A stretch of 64,000 bases of DNA, taken from the NCBI RefSeq assembly GCF_003253115.1, contig NZ_QEQF01000011.1, positions 1 to 64,000 on the forward strand, written 5' to 3'. Below are positions 1 to 6,933 of the stretch, piece after piece. The notes under the pieces are model-generated. The model did not search any database. It was not told where the DNA came from and saw nothing but the letters and a program-made list of their open reading frames with translations. Position 1 is the stretch's first letter, and each line of letters opens with the position of its first letter. Position numbers and translations under genes: made by a program. Source of the stretch: Haemophilus_A paraphrohaemolyticus_A. Lineage in GTDB: Bacteria > Pseudomonadota > Gammaproteobacteria > Enterobacterales > Pasteurellaceae.

Positions 1-4
1 ATAT

Positions 5-119
5 TCTGGCGACCATAGTGCGGTAGTTCTACCTGACTCCATTCCGAACTCAGAAGTAAAATGCCGTAATGCCGATGGTAGTGTGGGGTTTCCCCATGTG
101 AGAGTAGGGCATCGCCAGA
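5..119 (+). rRNA. rrf: 5S ribosomal RNA, copy 1
   Basis: This is 5S rRNA of the large ribosomal subunit. The characteristic internal segments (CCATTCCGAACTCAGAAGT and GATGGTAGTGTGGGG) are present. The ends close as a terminal helix: CTGGCGA at 6-12 pairs with TCGCCAG at 112-118. It lies at the very start of the window, so the 16S and 23S genes are presumably just to the left. A second, diverged 5S copy follows 53 bases later. Confidence 0.95.
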
Positions 120-171
120 TTGAATTTCCTTAGTTTTCTTAAAGAAAGAGAATTAAGGAAATAAAGAATTT

Positions 172-288
172 GATTGATAACCAGAGTGCAGTAGCTCTAC
201 CTGATCCCATTCCGAACTCAGAAGTAAAATGCTGTAACGCCGATGGTAGTGTGGGGTTTCCCCATGTGAGAGTAGGGCATTATCAATC
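172..288 (+). rRNA. rrf: 5S ribosomal RNA, copy 2
   Basis: This is a second 5S rRNA in tandem with the first, nearly identical through the core. Its terminal helix is entirely different in sequence: GATTGATAA at 172-180 pairs with TTATCAATC at 280-288. Several internal differences from copy 1 also look paired or neutral. It appears functional rather than decayed, because pairing of helix I is preserved. Confidence 0.93.
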
Positions 289-300
289 TTCAAAATTTGC

Positions 301-377
301 GGAGCGGTAGTTCAGCTGGTTAGAATACCTGCCTGTCACGCAGGGGGTCGCGGGTTCGAGTCCCGTCCGTTCCGCCA
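301..377 (+). tRNA. tRNA-Asp (anticodon GTC)
   Basis: A complete 77-base cloverleaf. Acceptor strands are GGAGCGG and CCGTTCC, the anticodon loop reads CTGTCAC, the T-loop is GGTTCGAGTCC, and CCA is encoded. It sits directly behind the 5S genes, as is common at the distal end of gammaproteobacterial rRNA operons. Confidence 0.97.
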
Positions 378-416
378 ATTATATTAAAAGCGAGTAAAAA
401 TGCTCGCTTTAACTTT

Positions 417-492
417 AGGGGCGTAGTTCAATTGGTAGAGCACCGGTCTCCAAAACCGGGTGTTGGGAGTTCGAGCCTCTCCGCCCCTGCCA
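417..492 (+). tRNA. tRNA-Trp (anticodon CCA)
   Basis: A complete 76-base cloverleaf. Acceptor strands are AGGGGCG and CGCCCCT, the anticodon loop is CTCCAAA, and the 3' end is an encoded GCCA. The rRNA-Asp-Trp order matches a well-known E. coli rRNA operon tail. It is the last gene before the operon terminator. Confidence 0.97.
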
Positions 493-507
493 TTAATTTA
501 TAATAAG

Positions 508-541
508 AAAACCTACTAAATTCTTTTAGTAGGTTTTTTTA
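508..541 (+). terminator. rRNA operon terminator
   Basis: A perfect 12-base stem (AAACCTACTAAA with TTTAGTAGGTTT) and short loop are followed by a T run. It ends the 5S/tRNA transcript. Confidence 0.85.
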
Positions 542-747
542 TTTTATATACTCTTATCATTTTACTATCTTTGGAAGATAGTTTCTAAAGTTCAATGAAA
601 CCTGCCTAGAAATAAATATGGCATATAGGACAAAATAGTTGGTAAGCATTAAATTTGATAATCCTTACCAGCTGTTTTATTTAAAAATCCCGTATAAATA
701 AGATCTTATGCTTTCTCGTTAAACCACTGTAAGGGTGTAGTGGTCAA
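541..747. other. Non-coding stretch left of the transposase relic
   Basis: No credible gene. Two weak hairpins are visible: CTATCTTTGGAAGATAG at about 567-583, and GGTAAG...CTTACC at about 641-670. It may include further decayed insertion-sequence DNA, but nothing else is recognisable. Confidence 0.4.
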
Positions 748-862
748 CTAAAACCACAGTCTCCGATAGGTTGTTTTATTGAAAATCGGTGGTAATCCTC
801 GATTATAGCGATGTGGTCGAACAAAATTGTAGTACATTACATAAATGAAAGGATAATATTTC
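748..862 (-). pseudogene. C-terminal relic of an integrase-type (IS3-like) transposase
   Basis: On the minus strand, upstream of a stop at 748-750, the frame reads YYPFIYVMYYNFVRPHRYNR and then GLPPIFNKTTYRRLWF. The YYNFVRPHRYNxGLPP block is the typical C-terminal end of DDE (rve) transposases of the IS3/IS481 kind. No start or catalytic N-terminal part is present, and the frame runs into mutL, so only about 38 codons survive. The sequence just past the stop (TGTAGTGGTCAACTAAA, about 737-753) may be the old terminal inverted repeat. The family assignment is tentative. Confidence 0.5.
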
Positions 863-2803
863 CTATAAGTAAATAGAAAACTCCACTTCCACTTTTAACG
901 CCTCTAATGCCTTAGCCGAACGCTGTTCGACTTCTGCCAGCAGGCTAACTCCATCACTCAATGTCCAAGCGGTTGGCAAATCTAAAGATTTTGCAAAAAA
1001 TTCGATTAAATCGACCGCTTGTTCATTTAATAATTGAAAAATCATCTGTTGGAAATTTTGCTCTCGTAAGCAGTTCGGCACGGCAGAAATCATCAAACGA
1101 GTGTGGGCTTGCCAATGTTTTTCAGCAATTTCAAAACCAAGATTTTCTAATTCGTTTTTTACCTTTTCCCAATGTTGCTGCTGTGTTTCGTCTAGTGTTA
1201 AGCTAAGTGGAATCAGTAAAGTTAGTGGTTCGGCTTTTTTCAGCTGCTCAGCAAATTTCAAGCGTTGCAATTGATGAAGCGAGACCAAGTAAAACTCTTC
1301 ATTTTCTTTGAGCAATAATGCTTGATTTTTCACCACTGCAAGCACGCTAGAACGCGTTGAAACCGCTGTTTTTGCAACATATTCGGTCTTTTCGATCGCT
1401 TGCGTTTCAATCACTTCTGGCTTAGCAAAAATTACAGCGGCTTGATGAGGTTGTGCCTTTATAAGCGGTGGAAAATCGTTTTTGGTTTGCAAATCTACAT
1501 TATTTTCCGTTTTTACTAGTTCGCTATACCAACGCTGAGCTGATTTGCTTGAAATGCTCAAACGTGGCGTATATTGAGGTGAACGTGCTCGATATTGCGT
1601 AGAATGATCTGCAAAATGATTTGGAAATTGCACCACTTGTGGGCGAGATTTACTTTCTGTAAACGAAGGTACAAACATATTCAAACCTGCGGCTTGACGG
1701 TTACTATCTTGCACATAAGCAGGGAAACTCTCGTGTACTTTATCCACGTATGTTGAATTTGCTATGATTAAATCTGCTTGCGGTTGTAACGCTTGCAACA
1801 CACCTTGTAAGATAAAATCGTGCACTAAACGCCCTTGGTGGAAGCGCACCTCGTGTTTGGCTGGATGCACATTAACATCCACGTGGGTAGGGTCTAAATC
1901 CAAAAACAGCACAAATGCTGGGTAGTCGCCCTGTGCGATATGTTCTCCGTAGGCTTGGCGAATGGCGTGGTTAATGGTTTTGTCCCGCATCATCCGCCCA
2001 TTCACATAGCTGTAGCAAAGATCGTTTTGTGGACGTGCCAGTTTAGGTGAGCCAATCCAACCGTGCAGATGCAAATCACCGTGCTGCCAATCCAGATAGT
2101 TCGCCTGTTGAATAAAAGCATCACCACAAATCGCCGCCACGCGTTTCTGTTTTTGTTCAACAGAGTTATCCACAACCTTGCGATATTGACGAACCACTTT
2201 GCCATTGTGCGAAAGAGTAAAACTCACATGCGGTTTGGCGAGAGCGATGCGGCGAACCACTTCATCAATATGCTGAAATTCGGTTTTATCGGTGCGTAAA
2301 AACTTGCGACGAGCAGGAGTGTTGAAAAAGAGATTATTCACTTCAATGGTTGTGCCGACAGGGTGCGAGGTGGGCTGAATTTCGACTGCCATTTCCCTCC
2401 CCTGTGCATAAGCTTGCCACGCTTCCGCTTGCCCTTCAGGGCGAGAGGTTAAAAGTAGACGCGAGACCGAGCTGATACTTGCCAATGCCTCCCCGCGAAA
2501 GCCAAGGCTTAAAATTGCCTCTAAATCTTCCAACGAGCTGATTTTACTGGTGGCGTGGCGTGCTAAGGCGAGTACTAAATCTTGTTTGGCAATGCCACAG
2601 CCGTTGTCGCGGATTTTAATCAGCTGCGAACCGCCCTTTTCAATCTCAATCTCAATCTGCGTTGCGCCTGCATCAAGGCTGTTTTCAACCAATTCTTTGA
2701 CGACAGAGGCAGGGCGTTCCACCACCTCACCCGCCGCGATTTGGTTGGCAAGCTGAGGAGGAAGAATATTGATGAGGTGTTTTGTAGTATGTTGTTCTGT
2801 CAT
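863..2803 (-). CDS. mutL: DNA mismatch repair protein MutL
   Basis: MutL couples mismatch recognition by MutS to strand nicking by MutH and unwinding by UvrD. The GHKL ATPase fold is clear: ELVENSLDAGA (36-46, catalytic Glu), DNGCGI (66-71), and GFRGEALASI (101-110). The N-terminal half also carries the FNTPARRKFL and VDVNVHPAKHEVRF motifs. The proline- and glutamine-rich linker lies around 340-450. The C-terminal dimerisation domain lacks the DQHAxxxE endonuclease motif, as expected in organisms that use MutH. At 646 residues it is slightly longer than usual. The last codons (VEFSIYL) abut the transposase relic and may have been altered by that insertion. No miaA or hfq neighbour is seen. 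Confidence 0.97.
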   Translation of the reverse strand: MTEQHTTKHLINILPPQLANQIAAGEVVERPASVVKELVENSLDAGATQIEIEIEKGGSQLIKIRDNGCGIAKQDLVLALARHATSKISSLEDLEAILSLGFRGEALASISSVSRLLLTSRPEGQAEAWQAYAQGREMAVEIQPTSHPVGTTIEVNNLFFNTPARRKFLRTDKTEFQHIDEVVRRIALAKPHVSFTLSHNGKVVRQYRKVVDNSVEQKQKRVAAICGDAFIQQANYLDWQHGDLHLHGWIGSPKLARPQNDLCYSYVNGRMMRDKTINHAIRQAYGEHIAQGDYPAFVLFLDLDPTHVDVNVHPAKHEVRFHQGRLVHDFILQGVLQALQPQADLIIANSTYVDKVHESFPAYVQDSNRQAAGLNMFVPSFTESKSRPQVVQFPNHFADHSTQYRARSPQYTPRLSISSKSAQRWYSELVKTENNVDLQTKNDFPPLIKAQPHQAAVIFAKPEVIETQAIEKTEYVAKTAVSTRSSVLAVVKNQALLLKENEEFYLVSLHQLQRLKFAEQLKKAEPLTLLIPLSLTLDETQQQHWEKVKNELENLGFEIAEKHWQAHTRLMISAVPNCLREQNFQQMIFQLLNEQAVDLIEFFAKSLDLPTAWTLSDGVSLLAEVEQRSAKALEALKVEVEFSIYL

Positions 2804-2848
2804 TTTTAGTTGTCGAGTAATAAATATTTAACTCATTCTGTGCGGCGG

Positions 2849-2946
2849 TTCCTGAACTTGTCGAAGGATTAGTCGCAGTAAGTGTTTTAAGCATAATTAA
2901 AAATGAAATCACGCATATTTAGCCAATTCTTCGACAAGCTCAGGAA
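2849..2946. repeat. Inverted repeat of the TTCGACAAGCTCAGGAA type
   Basis: Arms at 2849-2866 and 2929-2946 are 18 bases each with a single mismatch, separated by 62 bases. Similar CTTCGACAAGCTCAGG palindrome halves are scattered in many bacterial genomes. Here they sit between the divergently transcribed mutL and proA genes. Confidence 0.7.
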
Positions 2947-3045
2947 TTGTCTCAATATGCATCTTTTCAATTTTATTATTTGTTGCATTTTGCCAAATTT
3001 TAGCATAATTTGGCCGCTAACGACGTTTTCAAAAAAGGATAAAAG

Positions 3046-4287
3046 ATGACCAGCGTTTTACAGATTGCTCAACAAGCCAAACAAGCGAGCGTAGAGCTTG
3101 CTCCATTCGGTCAAACCGCTAAAAATCAGGCGTTACTTATTATTGCCGACAGCCTTGAAAATCAAGCCCAAGAAATTTTACAAGCAAATGCAAAAGACAT
3201 CGAATTTGCAAAAACACAAGGTATTTCAGCTGCCATTACCGACCGCTTATTGCTTACCGAAAGTCGCTTAAAAGTGATTGCCGATGATGTCCGCAATGTG
3301 GCAAGCCTCGCTGATCCAGTTGGGCAAGTGATTGACGGTGGCGTGCTTACAAGCGGTTTGAAAATCGAACGCCAACGTGTGCCTTTGGGCGTGATTTTAA
3401 CCATCTACGAAGCTCGCCCGAATGTTACCATTGATGTTGCCTCGCTCTGCTTAAAAACAGGCAATGCAGTGATTTTACGTGGTGGTAAAGAGACCAAATT
3501 TACCAACGCGGTATTGGTTGAAGTGGTGCAAAAGGCGTTGGAAAAAGCAGGCTTGCCAAAATTAGCTGTACAGGCAATTACCGATCCCGACCGAGCCTTG
3601 TTGCTCGAATTGCTCAAACTCGACCGCTACATTGATATGGTCATTCCTCGAGGCGGGGCAGGTTTGCATCAGTTCTGCAAAGAAAATTCGACTATTCCTG
3701 TGATTGTAGGTGGCATTGGTGTTTGTCATCTGTTTGTAGAAAAAACAGCTGACCAGGAGAAAGCACTGGACGTTATCGTGAATGCGAAAACACAACGCCC
3801 AAGCACTTGTAACACCTTAGAAACCTTGCTTGTTGATCGTGCGGTTGCAGAGGAATTTTTACCGAAATTAGTTGTTAAAATGAAATCAGTAGGCGTAACA
3901 CTTCACAGCGATGATTTGCAAAACGCAGACGGAATTGAACCGCTTGATCAAGAGAAATTACGCCAAGAGTGGCTCTCGCTTGATCTAAGCGTGGTGGTAG
4001 TGGATGGCTTGGATGCTGCGGTTGCCCATATTCGCGAATATGGCTCGCAACATTCGGAAAGCATTTTAACCAGCGATTACAAACTCGCTCGTCAATTCGT
4101 TGCTCAAGTGGATGCAGCCGCCGTTTACATCAACGCTAGCACCCGTTTCACTGATGGCGCACAGTTTGGTCTTGGTGCAGAAGTGGCGGTGAGTACACAA
4201 AAACTGCACGCCCGCGGACCAATGGGCTTGGAGGCATTGACCACCTACAAATGGGTGTGTGAAGGGGATTATCTTTCCAGAGGGTAA
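3046..4287 (+). CDS. proA: Glutamate-5-semialdehyde dehydrogenase (gamma-glutamyl phosphate reductase)
   Basis: ProA reduces gamma-glutamyl phosphate to glutamate-5-semialdehyde with NADPH, the second step of proline synthesis in the cytoplasm. It is an aldehyde-dehydrogenase-fold protein of normal length (413 residues). Visible motifs are the glycine-rich LRGGKETKFTN region and the catalytic Cys255 in RPSTCNTLETLL. The start is supported by AAAAAAGGATAAAAGATG. proB is not adjacent, so the pathway is split in this genome. A 7-base inverted repeat (CCAAATT...AATTTGG, 2993-3013) lies in the promoter region. Confidence 0.97.
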   Translation: MTSVLQIAQQAKQASVELAPFGQTAKNQALLIIADSLENQAQEILQANAKDIEFAKTQGISAAITDRLLLTESRLKVIADDVRNVASLADPVGQVIDGGVLTSGLKIERQRVPLGVILTIYEARPNVTIDVASLCLKTGNAVILRGGKETKFTNAVLVEVVQKALEKAGLPKLAVQAITDPDRALLLELLKLDRYIDMVIPRGGAGLHQFCKENSTIPVIVGGIGVCHLFVEKTADQEKALDVIVNAKTQRPSTCNTLETLLVDRAVAEEFLPKLVVKMKSVGVTLHSDDLQNADGIEPLDQEKLRQEWLSLDLSVVVVDGLDAAVAHIREYGSQHSESILTSDYKLARQFVAQVDAAAVYINASTRFTDGAQFGLGAEVAVSTQKLHARGPMGLEALTTYKWVCEGDYLSRG

Positions 4288-4323
4288 TGATTCTATGGCT
4301 CACACCATCGGTTACGCATAAAT

Positions 4324-4428
4324 CAGCCCCACTGGGGCTGGAAGTTACAAGTAAGATCACTATAATAAGCAAATCATAGCGTCCTGTCGGGACGTATTTA
4401 TACCTAACCTAGGGCGGGTAGCCCTAGG
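4324..4428. repeat. Cluster of three GC-rich palindromes between proA and kdsD
   Basis: Three separate hairpins are visible: CAGCCCCACTGGGGCTG (4324-4340), CGTCCTGTCGGGACG (4380-4394), and CCTAGG...CCTAGG around GGCGGGTAGCC (4408-4428). None is followed by a clear T run, so they are not simple terminators. The composition differs from the AT-rich surroundings and resembles REP-type or RAYT-associated palindromes, which is inference. Confidence 0.6.
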
Positions 4429-4458
4429 GATTTCAGAAAAAATTTTCTTAAAAAACCT

Positions 4459-5394
4459 ATGAACTACTTACAAACCGCCAAAGAAACCCTTGTGCTTTAC
4501 ACCCACGAAATCGACCGCTTGAATCAGCGTTTATCAGATGAATTTAACCAAGCGGTTGAGCTAATGCTCCACTGCGAAGGGCGTGTGGTAGTGGCAGGAA
4601 TTGGCAAGTCGGGCTTAGTGGGCAAAAAAATGGTGGCAACCTTCGCTTCCACGGGCACACCGAGTTTTTTCCTGCATCCGACCGAAGCATTCCATGGTGA
4701 TTTGGGTATGCTCAAGCCGATTGATGTGGTAATCTTGATTTCCAACAGCGGCGAAACCGATGATGTAAACAAGCTTATTCCAAGCCTGAAAAGTTTTGGT
4801 AATAAGATCATCGCGATTACGGGCAACCCACATTCCACGTTGGGTAAATATGCCGATGTGGTGCTGAACATCCACGTAGAGCGTGAAGCTTGCCCAAATA
4901 ATCTTGCCCCGACCACTTCAACGCTGGTTACCATGGCATTGGGCGATGCTTTGGCAATTGCCTTGATTAACGCCCGTGATTTCCGTGCCGAAGATTTTGC
5001 ACGCTTCCACCCTGGCGGCAGTCTAGGTCTTAAATTGCTCTGTCGCGTGCGTGATGTGATGAATGCGAATGTACCAGTAGCAGAACCAACGGCAACATTC
5101 AGTGAATGCCTTTCTGTGATGAACGAAGGCAGAATGGGCGTGGCGGTGATTATGCAAGCGGGCGAATTATGTGGAATTATTACCGATGGCGATATTCGTC
5201 GTACACTCGCCAAATTCGGGGCAGAAAGCCTGAATAAAACCGCTGAGCAGATTATGAGTCGCAACCCGAAAACCATTGCCGACAGCACATTCTTGGGCAA
5301 AGCGGAAGAGATGATGAAACAGCTACATATTCACTCGCTTATTGCTTTAAATGATGAAGGTAAAGTGAGTGGGTTGATGGAGTTTTCAAATTAA
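4459..5394 (+). CDS. kdsD: Arabinose-5-phosphate isomerase (KdsD/KpsF family)
   Basis: Converts ribulose-5-phosphate to arabinose-5-phosphate, the first committed step towards Kdo for lipopolysaccharide. An N-terminal SIS sugar-isomerase domain (about 1-190, with GIGKSGLVGKK and SNSGETDD) is followed by two CBS domains (about 205-311). At 311 residues it is close to the Haemophilus homologue and shorter than E. coli KdsD (328), mainly at the C-terminal end of the second CBS domain. No good ribosome-binding site precedes this ATG. It is kept because the MNYLQTAKETL start matches the family. Confidence 0.93.
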   Translation: MNYLQTAKETLVLYTHEIDRLNQRLSDEFNQAVELMLHCEGRVVVAGIGKSGLVGKKMVATFASTGTPSFFLHPTEAFHGDLGMLKPIDVVILISNSGETDDVNKLIPSLKSFGNKIIAITGNPHSTLGKYADVVLNIHVEREACPNNLAPTTSTLVTMALGDALAIALINARDFRAEDFARFHPGGSLGLKLLCRVRDVMNANVPVAEPTATFSECLSVMNEGRMGVAVIMQAGELCGIITDGDIRRTLAKFGAESLNKTAEQIMSRNPKTIADSTFLGKAEEMMKQLHIHSLIALNDEGKVSGLMEFSN

Positions 5395-5400
5395 CCATAA

Positions 5401-5440
5401 AATAAAACCGCTTGTAGCAGATACAAGCGGTTTTATTTAC
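5401..5440. terminator. Bidirectional terminator made from an inverted uptake-signal pair
   Basis: AATAAAACCGCTTGT and ACAAGCGGTTTTATT pair around a short loop, with T runs on both strands. It lies between the convergent kdsD and tpx genes and can serve both. Confidence 0.85.
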
Positions 5441-5444
5441 ATGA

Positions 5445-5942
5445 TTAAGCCAGCACCGCTAATGCCGCATCGTAATTTGGCTCTTCTTTAATTTCTGAAA
5501 CCAATTGGCTGTATAATACTTTATTTTGATCATCTAAAACGATAACTGCTCGTGAAGTCAAACCTGCAAGCGGTCCAGTTTGGATGGATACACCTAATTG
5601 TGTGTGCACTGCGTGGTTACGGAAAGTTGAAACGGTTTTTGCGTTTTCAATCCCTTCCGCACCGCAGAAACGAGCCTGTGCGAACGGTAAATCAGCTGAA
5701 ATGCAAAGCACAACGGTATTGTTTAAATCTGCCGCTTGTTGGTTAAATTTACGCACAGAAGTCGCACATACCCCAGTGTCGATGCTTGGGAAGATGTTTA
5801 ACACTTTGCGTTTGCCTGCAAAATCATTTAATGAAACATCGGCTAAATCGTTGCCAACTAACGTAAAGTTTTCCACCGTTTCGCCCGCTTGTGGGAAGTG
5901 TCCGCCAACCTCAATTGGGTTGCCTGCTAATGTTACTGCCAT
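5445..5942 (-). CDS. tpx: Thiol peroxidase (2-Cys, Tpx type)
   Basis: A thioredoxin-dependent lipid and hydrogen peroxide reductase of the peroxiredoxin superfamily. The peroxidatic Cys59 lies in FPSIDTGVCATSVR and the resolving Cys93 in ARFCGAEG, the spacing expected for Tpx. The start at 5942 (MAVTLAGNPIEVGG) gives 165 residues and has AAAGAGGATTTTATG in front. The longer frame upstream adds 24 unconvincing residues. It is divergent from plsC. Confidence 0.96.
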   Translation of the reverse strand: MAVTLAGNPIEVGGHFPQAGETVENFTLVGNDLADVSLNDFAGKRKVLNIFPSIDTGVCATSVRKFNQQAADLNNTVVLCISADLPFAQARFCGAEGIENAKTVSTFRNHAVHTQLGVSIQTGPLAGLTSRAVIVLDDQNKVLYSQLVSEIKEEPNYDAALAVLA

Positions 5943-6043
5943 AAAATCCTCTTTTTTGTTTGGAAAAAACAAGGTTACTATACCCAATCTGCTTTTCAGC
6001 ACAAGCCCAAACAAACCTTTTTCTCTAATAGTTTATTTTTTGC

Positions 6044-6049
6044 TATACT
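6044..6049 (+). promoter_or_regulatory. Probable extended -10 element for plsC
   Basis: TGCTATACT at 6041-6049 is a good extended -10 hexamer, about 27 bases before the plsC start. No strong -35 is evident. Confidence 0.4.
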
Positions 6050-6075
6050 CTTTGCCTAACTTTTGAGGAAATTTT

Positions 6076-6795
6076 ATGTTAAAACTTATTCGAATTTTGT
6101 TAGTGTTATGTTGCTCGATTCTTATCTCTGTGGCTGGTGTTTTTTATGCGTTAGTCCGTTTACGCAATCCAGATTGTGTAGGTGAAATTGCTTATTGGTA
6201 TAGCAAAATGCATAAACTGCTTGGCATTAAGTTAATTCGCCGCCCGTATACTGGTGAACGCCAACCAGCGATTTATATCGCCAACCATCAGAATAACTAT
6301 GATATGGTGACCATCTCTTCGATGATGCCTAAAAAAACGGTAACCATCGGTAAACGTAGTCTGATTTGGATTCCATTTTTCGGCTTGGTTTATTGGGCAA
6401 CGGGCAATATTTTCATCAACCGTGAGAAACGCAGCAGTGCGATCAGCACAATGACAAAAGTGGGCGAAATTATCCAACAACGCCAGATTTCAATTTGGAT
6501 GTTCCCCGAAGGCACGCGTAGTCGCGGGCGTGGTTTGTTACCATTCAAAACAGGGGCGTTCCACACCGCCATTTCTGCAGGTGTGCCGATTATCCCTATT
6601 GTTTGCTCAACGCTTCATAATAAAGTAGATTTAAACCGCTGGGATAATGGCACGGTGATTTGCGAAGAGCTGGAGCCGATTGATACCAGCACTTACAACC
6701 GTGATAATTTGAAAGAGCTTATCGAACATTGCCATCAAGTCATGCAAAAGAGAATTGAGGAGCTTGATGCGGAGATTGAGCAGTTGGATAAATAA
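6076..6795 (+). CDS. plsC: 1-acyl-sn-glycerol-3-phosphate acyltransferase
   Basis: Acylates lysophosphatidic acid to phosphatidic acid at the inner membrane, using acyl-ACP or acyl-CoA. An N-terminal membrane helix (about 4-27) precedes the acyltransferase motifs: NHQNNYD (HX4D, His71 and Asp76) and FPEGTRS (143-149). Length (239) is normal. TTGAGGAAATTTTATG supports the start. It is followed by ftsP, the same pair as plsC-sufI in E. coli. Confidence 0.96.
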   Translation: MLKLIRILLVLCCSILISVAGVFYALVRLRNPDCVGEIAYWYSKMHKLLGIKLIRRPYTGERQPAIYIANHQNNYDMVTISSMMPKKTVTIGKRSLIWIPFFGLVYWATGNIFINREKRSSAISTMTKVGEIIQQRQISIWMFPEGTRSRGRGLLPFKTGAFHTAISAGVPIIPIVCSTLHNKVDLNRWDNGTVICEELEPIDTSTYNRDNLKELIEHCHQVMQKRIEELDAEIEQLDK

Positions 6796-6816
6796 ATTAT
6801 AATTGTAATTGCCTAT

Positions 6817-6885
6817 CGTAGGGGCGGGGTTTATTCCCGCCCTAAAATTGCATATGAAAATGGGTGGGGATAAGCCCCGCACCTA
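6817..6885. repeat. Palindromic intergenic element (GTAGG/CCTA ends), copy A
   Basis: Two hairpins lie side by side: GTAGGGGCGGGGTTT...CCCGCCCTA at 6818-6844 and GGTGGGGATAAGCCCCGCACC at about 6862-6883. The outer ends also pair imperfectly. It resembles three other elements in this window (8488, 28483, 32299). Confidence 0.6.
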
Positions 6886-6933
6886 AGCTAAGAGTAACAC
6901 TGTTGTTACAACAAACACTTTATCATATACCCA

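Noticed and set aside
4524..5300. 258-residue minus-strand open frame inside kdsD
   Set aside because: Fully antisense to a clear KdsD, no ribosome-binding site, and an amino-acid make-up typical of shadow frames.
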